Assembly (NCBI GenBank): GCA_022799175.1 | Contig: JAAWNY010000003.1 | Location: 23,686 to 87,685, forward strand | Length of the DNA: 64,000 nt | Source: Lachnospiraceae bacterium | Lineage (GTDB): Bacteria > Bacillota > Clostridia > Lachnospirales > Lachnospiraceae | Direction of reading: 5' to 3' | Part shown: positions 51,895-60,328 of the stretch, one piece after another | Layout: each line of letters begins with the position of its first letter | How positions within the stretch are numbered: position 1 is the stretch's first letter | Notes under the pieces: model-generated | Seen by the model: the letters and a program-made list of their open reading frames with translations, nothing else | Databases searched by the model: none | What the model was told of the DNA's origin: nothing | Position numbers and translations under genes: made by a program

Positions 51895-54162
51895 ATGGAA
51901 TTTACCAAAAATATGCAGAAGGTGATGGAATATGCGGTGGGTCTGGCTCGGGAAGGGCGCCATCGTTATTTTATGCCAGAGCATCTTCTTTATGGTATGA
52001 CCTTTGATGGTAATTTCGGCAGGGAATATGAGGCCGGGGGAGGTGAGCTCTCCCGGCTGCGTCAGGATCTTTTGACCTTTCTTAAAGAACATGCCGGAAA
52101 AGCACAAGCGGAAGAAGTCCGGTTGACCGCAGATACGGAAAAGACGCTTTATTTGGCAGAGGGGCAAGCGGTATCCAGCAGCCGCACCTCGGTGGATATC
52201 AGCCATGTACTTGCTGCTATGATGCAGTTGGAGGATAGTTACGGAATCTATTATCTTACCAGGGAATCTGTGGATTTGGTGGATTTGGTGGGAGAGCTTT
52301 CACGAGAAAGTTTGGCGGCTGAGCGTGGGGCTGAGCAGAGTTATTACGATCCGATGAAAAGCTCCGGAGTGGAGAGTTGGGAGAACGGCACCGCTGGCGA
52401 GAAGCATTTGACGAAAGAAGATACTGGTAATCATCGCTGGCGAAAGTTCGTAGAAGATATGAATCAGACTTGTCTGAGGCAGAATCGATTGATTGGCAGG
52501 GAAGTGGAGATGGAGAGAACCATACAGATTCTCTGTCGAAAAGATAAAAATAATGTGTTGCATATCGGAGAACCAGGAGTAGGGAAAACGGCTCTGGCAT
52601 ATGGTCTGGCTCAGCGCCTAGTAAAAGGACAGGTGCCAGAGCCGCTTCAGGGAGCACATCTATATGCACTGGATTTAGGAGGACTTCTGGCCGGAACTCA
52701 GTATCGGGGAGATTTTGAAAAACGGTTTAAGGAGATTATGGAAGGGCTTTCCAGAGAGGTACAACCGATTCTCTATTTGGATGAGATCCACAATATTGTA
52801 GGCGCTGGCGCCGTCAACGGCGGTAGTCTGGACGCGGCAAATCTTCTGAAACCATATCTGGCAGCAGGAAATATTCGTTTTATTGGAGCTACTACTTATG
52901 AAGAATATAAAAAGTATTTTTCCGCCAGTAAAAGTCTGGTGCGGCGTTTTCAAAATGTAGAGATTCGGGAGCCGGACAGAGAAGAGACGGTTGAGATTTT
53001 GAAGGGGCTGAAGCCGGGATATGAAAAATATCACAAGGTAAAATATGGGCCTGGAGTATTGGAACATGCCGTGGAGGTTAGCAGTCGTTTTATCAATGAG
53101 CGTTTTCTTCCCGATAAAGCGATTGACCTGATAGATGAGGCTGGGGCTTATCGCCGCCTTCATCCTTTAGAGCAGAAGCGACAGACGGTAAGTAAGTCTT
53201 TGATTGATGAAGTGTTGGCTAGGACGTGTCGTATTCCAGTGCAGACGGTGGAAAGGGGTGAGACAGAGAAACTAGCACTGTTGGATGTGCATTTAAAGCA
53301 GAAGATTTTCGGACAGGATTTGGCAGTGGATCAGGTGTGCAACGCCGTAAAGTTTTCCAGGGCTGGTTTGAATGAGGAGGGTAAGCCGGTTGCTTCTTTT
53401 CTGTTTGTTGGTCCCACTGGTGTGGGAAAAACGGAACTTTCCAAGGCATTGGCAGAAGAACTAGGTGTCTCTTTTTTACGTTTTGATATGAGCGAATATG
53501 CGGAAAAACATGCGGTGGCAAAGTTGATTGGCGCTCCGGCCGGTTATGTGGGTTATGAAGAGGGAGGGATTTTGACCGAGGAGATTCGTCGGCATCCTCA
53601 TGGAGTATTGCTGCTAGACGAGATTGAGAAAGCTCATCCAGATATTTTTAACATATTATTGCAGGTGATGGATTATGCCACGTTGACTGACAATCAGGGA
53701 AGAAAGGCAGATTTTCGCAATATTATTCTGATTCTGACATCCAATGCGGGCGCCGGAGAGATTGGGAAAGGCAAAATTGGTTTTGGCAGCGGGATCATGA
53801 ATCTGGATGCTCTTGAAGAAGCAGTAAAGCGGATTTTTCAGCCGGAATTCCGTAACCGTTTGAGCCGAATTGTTCTTTTTCATGGGATGGATGAGAAAAT
53901 GGCAGGGAATATTACAACTAAGAAATTGGGAGAATTGACTCAGATGCTGAAAACTAGAAAAGTGAATCTGACAGTGACCCAGGCCGCCACAGAACATGTA
54001 AAAAGATCAGGAATTACTAGGGAATATGGAGCGAGAGAGATTGATCGAGTTATTTCTGGAGAAGTAAAACCTTTGTTGGCAGAGCTTTTGCTGTTTGGAA
54101 GACTGAAACGAGGCGGAGATTGTATTTTGGATGTGAGAAACGGGAAGTTGATAGTGAGATGA
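51895..54162 (+). CDS. clpA: ATP-dependent Clp protease ATPase subunit ClpA
   Basis: 755 residues. An N-domain (~1-150) that docks ClpS, then D1 with GEPGVGKTALA near residue 224 and the Walker B ILYLDEIHNIVGAG, and D2 with GPTGVGKTELSK near 505 and VLLLDEIEKAHPD. There is no long coiled-coil M-domain between the two halves as in ClpB, and only a short linker, so ClpA fits better than ClpC or ClpB. It unfolds substrates and threads them into ClpP, which is not in the window. RBS GGATGAGGG. Confidence 0.92.
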   Translation: MEFTKNMQKVMEYAVGLAREGRHRYFMPEHLLYGMTFDGNFGREYEAGGGELSRLRQDLLTFLKEHAGKAQAEEVRLTADTEKTLYLAEGQAVSSSRTSVDISHVLAAMMQLEDSYGIYYLTRESVDLVDLVGELSRESLAAERGAEQSYYDPMKSSGVESWENGTAGEKHLTKEDTGNHRWRKFVEDMNQTCLRQNRLIGREVEMERTIQILCRKDKNNVLHIGEPGVGKTALAYGLAQRLVKGQVPEPLQGAHLYALDLGGLLAGTQYRGDFEKRFKEIMEGLSREVQPILYLDEIHNIVGAGAVNGGSLDAANLLKPYLAAGNIRFIGATTYEEYKKYFSASKSLVRRFQNVEIREPDREETVEILKGLKPGYEKYHKVKYGPGVLEHAVEVSSRFINERFLPDKAIDLIDEAGAYRRLHPLEQKRQTVSKSLIDEVLARTCRIPVQTVERGETEKLALLDVHLKQKIFGQDLAVDQVCNAVKFSRAGLNEEGKPVASFLFVGPTGVGKTELSKALAEELGVSFLRFDMSEYAEKHAVAKLIGAPAGYVGYEEGGILTEEIRRHPHGVLLLDEIEKAHPDIFNILLQVMDYATLTDNQGRKADFRNIILILTSNAGAGEIGKGKIGFGSGIMNLDALEEAVKRIFQPEFRNRLSRIVLFHGMDEKMAGNITTKKLGELTQMLKTRKVNLTVTQAATEHVKRSGITREYGAREIDRVISGEVKPLLAELLLFGRLKRGGDCILDVRNGKLIVR

Positions 54163-54291
54163 TGTTTGGGATGTGGAGAAAAGGCAGATTGTGAGGGAAT
54201 ATCGGGTTTGCGGGATAGAAACTTGGCGGGGACAGTATATTGGGGTAGCGGGAAAAGAGGAAAATAGAAAAGAAAGAGGAACGGATAAAAT

Positions 54292-54828
54292 ATGGGTACA
54301 TGGAAGAGCAGAGGTCTACGTGGTTCCATGTTGGAGGATAGGATCAATCATGGCAACCAGGTTTATCGAGAGAAAAAGTTAGCGCTGATTCAGAAAATTC
54401 CCACACCAATTACACCAATTACTATTGATAAAGAGACCCGCCATATCACACTGGCCTATTTTGATCAAAAGAGTACCGTAGATTATATCGGCATCGTACA
54501 GGGGATTCCGGTCTGTTTTGATGCGAAAGAGTGTGCAGTGGAAACATTCCCTTTGAAGAATATCCATGAGCACCAAATCTGTTTTATGGAGGAGTTCGAA
54601 TCTCAAGGAGGAATTGCTTTTATTCTTTTGCATTTTACTGCAAGAGATGAAATCTACTATATTCCTTTTACAGATATCTGTCATTTTTGGAAACGGATGA
54701 AAGATGGCGGCAGAAAAAGTTTTACGTATGAAGAGGTGGACAAAAGTTTTCGCATTCGTCCTTATCGAGATATTCTGGTACACTATCTGGAAGCTCTACA
54801 AAAGGATCTGGAAAGAAGGAATTTTTAA
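54292..54828 (+). CDS. recU: Holliday junction resolvase RecU
   Basis: 178 residues. Family landmarks in order: the N-terminal RGLRGSMLEDRINHGNQVY, the KIPTP strand, ITLAYFDQKSTVDYIG with a catalytic Asp, CFDAKE with the metal-binding Asp/Glu and Lys, FPLKNIHEHQ, and GGIAFILLHF. It cuts four-way junctions during recombinational repair and segregation in Firmicutes. In many relatives recU neighbours a penicillin-binding protein gene; here it follows clpA after 129 bases in which I see nothing notable. Confidence 0.9.
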   Translation: MGTWKSRGLRGSMLEDRINHGNQVYREKKLALIQKIPTPITPITIDKETRHITLAYFDQKSTVDYIGIVQGIPVCFDAKECAVETFPLKNIHEHQICFMEEFESQGGIAFILLHFTARDEIYYIPFTDICHFWKRMKDGGRKSFTYEEVDKSFRIRPYRDILVHYLEALQKDLERRNF

Positions 54829-54920
54829 AGTCTTTTCTGCTAGACAGCAAGGGAAACTTGTGAAATAATAGGAGAGATGGATTGGTTTTTCATTACATTG
54901 GGGAAGACAGGAGGCGAGTT

Positions 54921-56204
54921 ATGGGAACAAAACGTATCATTCAGGTAGAAGAAAAAGTGCCCTTTCAGATGCTGGTGCCCTTAAGTGTTCAGCACATGTT
55001 TGCTATGTTCGGCGCATCGGTGCTGGTGCCGTTTATCTTCGGAATCAGCCCGGCTATCGTACTGTTTATGAATGGGGTAGGTACGCTGCTTTTTATTGCG
55101 GTGACGAAGGGAAAGGCTCCGGCATATCTGGGATCGAGCTTTGCTTTTTTGGCTCCGGCAGGGATTGTTATTCAGAATTGGGGATATGAATATGCTCTGG
55201 GTGGCTTTGTTGCGGTAGGTTTTTGTGGCTGTATTTTGGCGCTGATTGTGTACAAGTTTGGCACAGACTGGATTGATATAGTATTGCCGCCGGCGGCGAT
55301 GGGGCCAGTAGTGGCGTTAATCGGTTTGGAGTTGTCCTCGTCGGCGGCCAGCAATGCCGGGTTGTTAGATGAGACCATTCAACCAGAGAATGTGATTGTA
55401 TTTCTGGTAACGTTGGGCTTTGCCGTGTTTGGATCGATTTTGTTCCAGGGCTTTTTGTCGGTAATTCCAATTTTGATTGCCGTGATAGCTGGGTATGTGG
55501 CGGCTGTTGGTTGTGGAATTGTCAGCTTCGAAGCAGTGTCGGCGGCTCCCTGGTTTGCTTTGCCAGATTTTACCGCTCCCAAGTTTGCTCCCGAAGCGAT
55601 TTTGATTATTTTGCCAGTGATCTTAGTGATTGCTTCGGAACATATCGGACATCAGGTGGTGACCAGCAAGATTGTAGGACGCGATCTGTTAAAGGATCCG
55701 GGACTTCACAGAAGCCTGTTTGGAGATAATTTTTCTACCATGATTTCTGGTTTGATTGGTTCCGTGCCTACCACTACTTATGGAGAAAATATTGGCGTCA
55801 TGGCGATGACTGGTGTGTACAGTGTTTATGTGATTGCTGGGGCCGCCGTGCTGTCGATCGTTTGTTCTTTTGTAGGTAAACTATCTATGTTAATCAGTAC
55901 GATTCCAGGACCTGTAATCGGTGGGATATCCTTTTTGCTGTATGGAATGATTGGTACTTCTGGATTGCGAATTCTAGTGGATTCAAAGGTGGATTTTGGA
56001 AAGTCTCGCAATCAGGCTTTGACTTCTGTGATTTTTGTAGCTGGACTTTCTGGAATTGCGATCCGAATTGGCAATATCCAGCTTACGGGTATGGTGTTGG
56101 CTTGTGTGGTAGGAATGGCACTGAGTTTGGCTTTTTATCTGTTGGACAAGGCCAGACTGACCAATGATCGGGAGGAAGAGAAAAAACCAAGGACAAAGAA
56201 GTGA
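54921..56204 (+). CDS. uraA: Uracil/xanthine permease (NCS2 family)
   Basis: 427 residues and about 12-14 hydrophobic segments. It has the NCS2 patterns LVPLSVQHMFAMFGASVLVPF near the start, GSSFAFLAP, LPPAAMGPVVALIGLEL, an ASEHIGHQVV motif with the conserved Glu, and FSTMISGLIGSVPTTTYGENIGVMAMT, which carries the signature region. It brings in uracil, or less likely xanthine, with protons. The start ATG 54921 has AGGAGG upstream; the frame back to 54882 adds an unlikely leader. It overlaps the next gene at TGATG-type junction 56202-56206. Confidence 0.88.
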   Translation: MGTKRIIQVEEKVPFQMLVPLSVQHMFAMFGASVLVPFIFGISPAIVLFMNGVGTLLFIAVTKGKAPAYLGSSFAFLAPAGIVIQNWGYEYALGGFVAVGFCGCILALIVYKFGTDWIDIVLPPAAMGPVVALIGLELSSSAASNAGLLDETIQPENVIVFLVTLGFAVFGSILFQGFLSVIPILIAVIAGYVAAVGCGIVSFEAVSAAPWFALPDFTAPKFAPEAILIILPVILVIASEHIGHQVVTSKIVGRDLLKDPGLHRSLFGDNFSTMISGLIGSVPTTTYGENIGVMAMTGVYSVYVIAGAAVLSIVCSFVGKLSMLISTIPGPVIGGISFLLYGMIGTSGLRILVDSKVDFGKSRNQALTSVIFVAGLSGIAIRIGNIQLTGMVLACVVGMALSLAFYLLDKARLTNDREEEKKPRTKK

Positions 56205-56647
56205 TGAAAGAAAATTTTAAAAAAAGGCTTTTGTTGATTATTTTTCTTGTATATCTAGGGTTACTGCTGCGGATTACGGTGTTCCGGAGTAGTTTTCGCC
56301 TGGGATATTTACTTCAGAATGGAAAAATAAATTTTACTTTCTTGGAAGAATATATTCTTTTGTTGCGGCAGGGCAGATGGTTTACCTTTTTTTATCTTTT
56401 TGTAGGAAATGTGATCTGGTTCGTACCCTTTGGCGTTTTTTGCTATGGAATTGGAAAAAAGCAGGAGATTGGGAGAATTCTGTTTTGGGGATTTTTGTTT
56501 TCTCTTGGGATTGAGAGTATGCAGTTTTTGTGGGGAACTGGAGTTTCGGAGTTGGATGATTTAGTGCTGAACACTCTGGGGGTCTGGATAGGGGCGATGG
56601 GAATGCATTTTCGAAAAATAAGAAAAAAAGTGGAGATGATGACATGA
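56204..56647 (+). CDS. VanZ-family membrane protein
   Basis: 147 residues with four hydrophobic segments. The family signature is visible as LFVGNVIWFVPFGVFCYG and ESMQFLWGTGVSELDDLVLNTLGVWIG. VanZ-like proteins are linked to low-level glycopeptide resistance in some species, but most chromosomal copies have no proven role. The start overlaps the uraA stop, and its stop overlaps the cbiL start (ATGA), so the three are translationally coupled although functionally unrelated. Confidence 0.85.
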   Translation: MKENFKKRLLLIIFLVYLGLLLRITVFRSSFRLGYLLQNGKINFTFLEEYILLLRQGRWFTFFYLFVGNVIWFVPFGVFCYGIGKKQEIGRILFWGFLFSLGIESMQFLWGTGVSELDDLVLNTLGVWIGAMGMHFRKIRKKVEMMT

Positions 56648-57321
56648 GCGGAAGATTATATGGAGTGGGAGTGGGGCCGGGAGACCCTCGGCTAATGACG
56701 CTTCTAGCAATAGAAACGATTGAAAGTTGTCCGGTAATAGCAGTACCTGGTGAGAACCGGGATCATGCTGTGAGTTACCGCATTGCCGAGGGGGCGGTAG
56801 CAGGTTTGGAGAAAAAGAAATGTTTGACTTTATCAACACCGATGACCAAAGATCCCGAAATATTGGCTCAAAGTTATGAGATGGCAGCAGAGCGGATTAT
56901 AGAAGAGCTGAAGGAAGGCCAGGATGTGGCATATCTGACGTTGGGAGATCCGACCATTTACTCCACATATATTTATATTCATCGACTGGTAAAAGCGCAG
57001 GGCTACTCAGTAGAGATTATCAATGGCATTCCTTCTTTTTGTGCTGTGGCGGCCAGGATGGGGGAGAGCCTGGCAGATCGCTCAGAGCAATTGCATATTA
57101 TTCCGTCCAGCTACGACATTGAAAAAGCGCTGGATTACCCGGGCAGCAAGGTCTTTATGAAAGCGGGTTCCAAACTTTCCAGAGTAAAACAGACGTTGCA
57201 GGAAAAGGATATGACGGCGGTGATGGTGGAAAACTGTGGCTTTTCCAACGAACATATTTATGATGTTATAACCGCAATGCCGGAGAAGGCCAGCTATTAT
57301 ACTACGGTTCTAGTGAAATAA
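56644..57321 (+). CDS. cbiL: Cobalt-factor II/precorrin-2 C20-methyltransferase
   Basis: 225 residues, typical length. SAM-dependent tetrapyrrole methylase: N-terminal LYGVGVGPGDPRLMTL, then YLTLGDPTIYSTY (the glycine-rich SAM site), IINGIPSFCAVAARMG and MKAGSKL. It methylates C20 of cobalt-factor II (or precorrin-2) in corrin-ring synthesis. No other cob/cbi gene is nearby, so it is displaced from the rest of the pathway. It converges on the PurF-like gene with a three-base gap. Confidence 0.88.
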   Translation: MSGRLYGVGVGPGDPRLMTLLAIETIESCPVIAVPGENRDHAVSYRIAEGAVAGLEKKKCLTLSTPMTKDPEILAQSYEMAAERIIEELKEGQDVAYLTLGDPTIYSTYIYIHRLVKAQGYSVEIINGIPSFCAVAARMGESLADRSEQLHIIPSSYDIEKALDYPGSKVFMKAGSKLSRVKQTLQEKDMTAVMVENCGFSNEHIYDVITAMPEKASYYTTVLVK

Positions 57322-57324
57322 TCC

Positions 57325-58782
57325 TTATTCTTTGCCGCTCCAGCAATAGGTGCAGAGAGCGTTTGCCGGAAGTCCGATGGATTCGATCAGATCGTCTAAG
57401 CGGTGGAATTTGAGGGAAGTAAAGTTCAATCGTTTGCGGATTTCTTCTACCATCTCTCGATAATTCTGGCTGTCCGGATCGGCGTAGTCGGACAGCAGCT
57501 GAGGAGTGATGTCATCGCCTTCCCGTTCTCGGATAATCCGGCGGGTGATCAGATCCAGATCGGAATTAGAGCGGGAGAAGTTTAAATATTTACATCCGAA
57601 CAACAAGGGCGGACAGGCCGGACGGATATGAACTTCTGTAGCGCCACTTTGATACAAAAATTCTGTAGTCTCGCCAAGTTGTGTGCCGCGGACGATAGAA
57701 TCATCGATCAGCAACAAGCTTTTGCCATGAATGAGAGCGTCCACCGGAATCAGCTTCATTTTGGCGATCAGATTTCGCTGGCTCTGATTTTGTGGCATGA
57801 AGGAACGGGGCCAGGTGGGAGTGTACTTGATGAAAGGACGGGCAAAGGGAATGCCGGATTCGTTGGCATAGCCGATGGCGTGAGCGATTCCAGAATCCGG
57901 AACACCAGCGACAATATCCGGACGGATGGTTTGTTTGGTTTTGGCAGAACATCCCAAACAACCGTTCTCACCACAGCCAAGATCCCGCTGGGCCAGGATC
58001 TCACCACAACGGTAGCGCATTTCCTCCACGTTGACCCCTTCATAGCTGGAGGTGGGGTAGCCATAATAAACCCAAAGAAAAGAACAGATCTTCATCTCTT
58101 TTCGGGGCTGACTTAAGGACTGAATGCCAGAAGCACTGATGAGAGCGATCTCTCCGGGACCTAGTTCTGTGCAATCGTGATAGCCCAGATTGATGTAGGC
58201 AAAGCTCTCAAAGGAAACACAGTAAGCATTGTCCTTTTTGCCGATCACGACCGGAGTGCGTCCATAGCGGTCGCGGGAGGCATAGATACCCTCAGGAGTC
58301 AGAAGCAGAATGGTCATGGAACCCTCGATCATCTCCTGCGCATAGAGAAGTCCTTCAACCAGGCTTTGCTTTTGGTTGATGATGGAAGCAGTCAATTCGG
58401 TAGCGTTGATCCGACCGCCGGACATTTCCATGAAATGAATGTGGCCGTTCTCAAATGCCTGATGAATCAATTCTTCTTCGTTGTTGATCTTACCTACGGT
58501 GACGATGGCATAGCTGCCAAGATGAGACTGGATCAGCAACGGTTGTGGTTCATTGTCTGAGATGGAACCAATGCCGGAATTGCCTGTGAGTTCTTCTACG
58601 TCCCGTTCAAACTTGGTACGGAACGGGGAATTTTCTATATTGTGAATGCTTCGTTGAAAACCATTTGCGCCGTAGACAGCCATGCCGCCCCGACGGGTTC
58701 CTAAGTGGGAATGATAGTCCGTTCCGAAAAAGAGATCCATGACGCAGTCTTCTTTTGATGTAACGCCAAAAAATCCACCCAT
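57325..58782 (-). CDS. Amidophosphoribosyltransferase (PurF) homologue lacking the N-terminal catalytic cysteine
   Basis: 485 residues. The N-terminal half follows the class II glutaminase fold, but the mature N-terminus reads MGGFFGV where PurF has C-G-x-F/V-G-I, so the Cys nucleophile is missing. The PRTase half is intact, with the PRPP loop LLIDDSIVRGTQL. Two cysteine groups, CGENGCLGC mid-protein and CTYC at the end, may hold an iron-sulfur cluster as in Bacillus-type PurF. It could use free ammonia or a different amine, or be regulatory. The start was placed at ATG 58782 with GGGAGG upstream; a longer frame to 58893 would run through the candidate promoter. Confidence 0.8.
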   Translation of the reverse strand: MGGFFGVTSKEDCVMDLFFGTDYHSHLGTRRGGMAVYGANGFQRSIHNIENSPFRTKFERDVEELTGNSGIGSISDNEPQPLLIQSHLGSYAIVTVGKINNEEELIHQAFENGHIHFMEMSGGRINATELTASIINQKQSLVEGLLYAQEMIEGSMTILLLTPEGIYASRDRYGRTPVVIGKKDNAYCVSFESFAYINLGYHDCTELGPGEIALISASGIQSLSQPRKEMKICSFLWVYYGYPTSSYEGVNVEEMRYRCGEILAQRDLGCGENGCLGCSAKTKQTIRPDIVAGVPDSGIAHAIGYANESGIPFARPFIKYTPTWPRSFMPQNQSQRNLIAKMKLIPVDALIHGKSLLLIDDSIVRGTQLGETTEFLYQSGATEVHIRPACPPLLFGCKYLNFSRSNSDLDLITRRIIREREGDDITPQLLSDYADPDSQNYREMVEEIRKRLNFTSLKFHRLDDLIESIGLPANALCTYCWSGKE

Positions 58783-58816
58783 TTTGTGAGTCCTCCCAGT
58801 GATGGTATGATATAAA

Positions 58817-58846
58817 AGTGTAACATATAAGATGTAGATAAGACAA
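58817..58846 (-). promoter_or_regulatory. Candidate promoter for the PurF homologue
   Basis: On the minus strand TTGTCT (58846-58841) and TACACT (58822-58817) are 18 bp apart, about 35 bases before the ATG. Confidence 0.45.
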
Positions 58847-58891
58847 TCGTTAGATTTATTAAAAATTCTAATAAAAAGGAGAAATTGCAAC

Positions 58892-60184
58892 ATGGCAGTT
58901 ACAAGAGTTTATATCGGACACAGTACCACCAGGGAAAAAGTGTTGGCAGTGGGACTTCTGGCAGTGATCGGTTTGTGGGGAGCTCTGGGTTCTGCAGTGA
59001 TTGGGCCGAAGATTTATCATAAGGAAGCGGACAAGATTGATGTATCGCCAGGCAGTATCGGGAGTGTGGCAGATGGGAGTGTTCCCGTAGTAACCACGCT
59101 GCAGGAAATGGAGAGTGGAGAACCATTTGTGCTGAAAAATGAGGAGTTTGGTGATTGGACAAGAAGCAGCGGCGAGATGATAGGGGATACCTATTATAAT
59201 AAAATCACTTTGGAGGATGGGACGGTGATCGCCGCCAGGATTCATTTTGAGGCAGAGACAGAGGAATTTGTCTTAGAGGAAGGAGCACTTACCAAGAATT
59301 TTGATCATGCAATCGTTACTTATCCTATCGGCATATTGAGGCCATGGCCAGAGGAAGTACAAACGGAAGCAGAGGCCGCCAGCTGGATTACCTATAAGGA
59401 CGGGTATCTGGATATGGAGGGAGATTTCGGTGTGGAACTTCCAGAACTAGGAAAGATCAAGAAAGAATGGCAGCTGAAAATGATGGCCGCCGGGTTGGTG
59501 GTGGGCCTGGTTTCTAGCGTGGTGATTGATCTGCTTCTAAAAAAGAAAGAAGAACGGGCTTCCACGCCTCAGACGGAGCAGGAACGATGGATTTTGGGAA
59601 CCTATGCGAATTGGGCCCAGCATTTCGGACAGCTGAATTATAAAGGAAGGATGGCAGCGCCCAACACAGTTGCCAGCCCTCTGTATTTTGGGGGACGTCC
59701 AAAGGATGAAGACAGCAGAAAACTGACGATCCGGGTGCTTAAAGAGGATTGGGAGATCAAAAATCGCGAAGATCTGCTGGATACGGTAGAATATATGAGC
59801 AGGGGAACGGGATTTTGGGACTGTACGACTCAGTATGATCGGGCATGGGAGCTTTGCCGATCGAATCAGCTGTTGGGCATGGGATATATTGCAGGCTGGC
59901 TGACGAAGAAGGAGATGCTGGAACGCTCCTGTATTGTGGGAAATATCATGCAAAAGGTGTTTCAAGACTGGGAGGAATTGGCAGAGAGTTATTTGGAGGC
60001 GTATACAAGATGGCGAAGGGGAGAGTTTGGCCAGCAGGCCGAGGCCGCTATTATAATGCGAAAACAGATTCAGAAGAATCTGTATAGTCGAAAAGACAGT
60101 CCTTATCGCCTTCCCTGGATGCTTCCTCTCGGTATGGACAGCGAGCGGATGGAGCGGGTAAAGGAAAAGACTGGGGAAGTATAG
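58892..60184 (+). CDS. Membrane protein with C-terminal DUF1266 domain
   Basis: 430 residues. A membrane helix at ~18-38, an extracytoplasmic region (~40-190), a second helix at ~195-215 (MMAAGLVVGLVSSVVIDLLL), then a cytoplasmic KKKEE stretch. The C-terminal ~200 residues resemble DUF1266: WILGTYANWAQHFGQL, DWEIKNREDLLDTVEYM, RAWELCRSNQLLGMGYIAGWL and WEELAESYLEAYTRWRR. No function is established for this domain. RBS AAAAAGGAGAA. It precedes the his operon but the latter has its own consensus promoter, so the link is weak. Confidence 0.65.
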   Translation: MAVTRVYIGHSTTREKVLAVGLLAVIGLWGALGSAVIGPKIYHKEADKIDVSPGSIGSVADGSVPVVTTLQEMESGEPFVLKNEEFGDWTRSSGEMIGDTYYNKITLEDGTVIAARIHFEAETEEFVLEEGALTKNFDHAIVTYPIGILRPWPEEVQTEAEAASWITYKDGYLDMEGDFGVELPELGKIKKEWQLKMMAAGLVVGLVSSVVIDLLLKKKEERASTPQTEQERWILGTYANWAQHFGQLNYKGRMAAPNTVASPLYFGGRPKDEDSRKLTIRVLKEDWEIKNREDLLDTVEYMSRGTGFWDCTTQYDRAWELCRSNQLLGMGYIAGWLTKKEMLERSCIVGNIMQKVFQDWEELAESYLEAYTRWRRGEFGQQAEAAIIMRKQIQKNLYSRKDSPYRLPWMLPLGMDSERMERVKEKTGEV

Positions 60185-60225
60185 TAGGATCCATTTTGTC
60201 ATTGCAGGTATTTAAAAACCAGAGA

Positions 60226-60254
60226 TTGACAAGGAGCGTATATTATTCTATAAT
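60226..60254 (+). promoter_or_regulatory. Consensus sigma-A promoter for hisZGD
   Basis: Perfect TTGACA (60226-60231) and perfect TATAAT (60249-60254) with a 17-bp spacer; the transcript would start near 60261. Confidence 0.9.
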
Positions 60255-60276
60255 CAGAGGACGCGTTGTTAAATTA

Positions 60277-60298
60277 TCACTTTACTATATGAAAGTGA
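60277..60298. promoter_or_regulatory. Dyad in the his leader
   Basis: TCACTTT (60277-60283) and AAAGTGA (60292-60298) flank eight bases, about 16 bases after the predicted start of transcription. The leader is only ~68 bases, too short for a T-box, so a repressor site is more likely than a riboswitch. Confidence 0.5.
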
Positions 60299-60328
60299 CA
60301 ATAAAACTCAGGGAAAGTTGGGAAAAAG

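Noticed and set aside
60255..60328. Possible His T-box before hisZ
   Set aside because: The predicted leader is about 68 bases, with no T-box sequence and no terminator/antiterminator pair.
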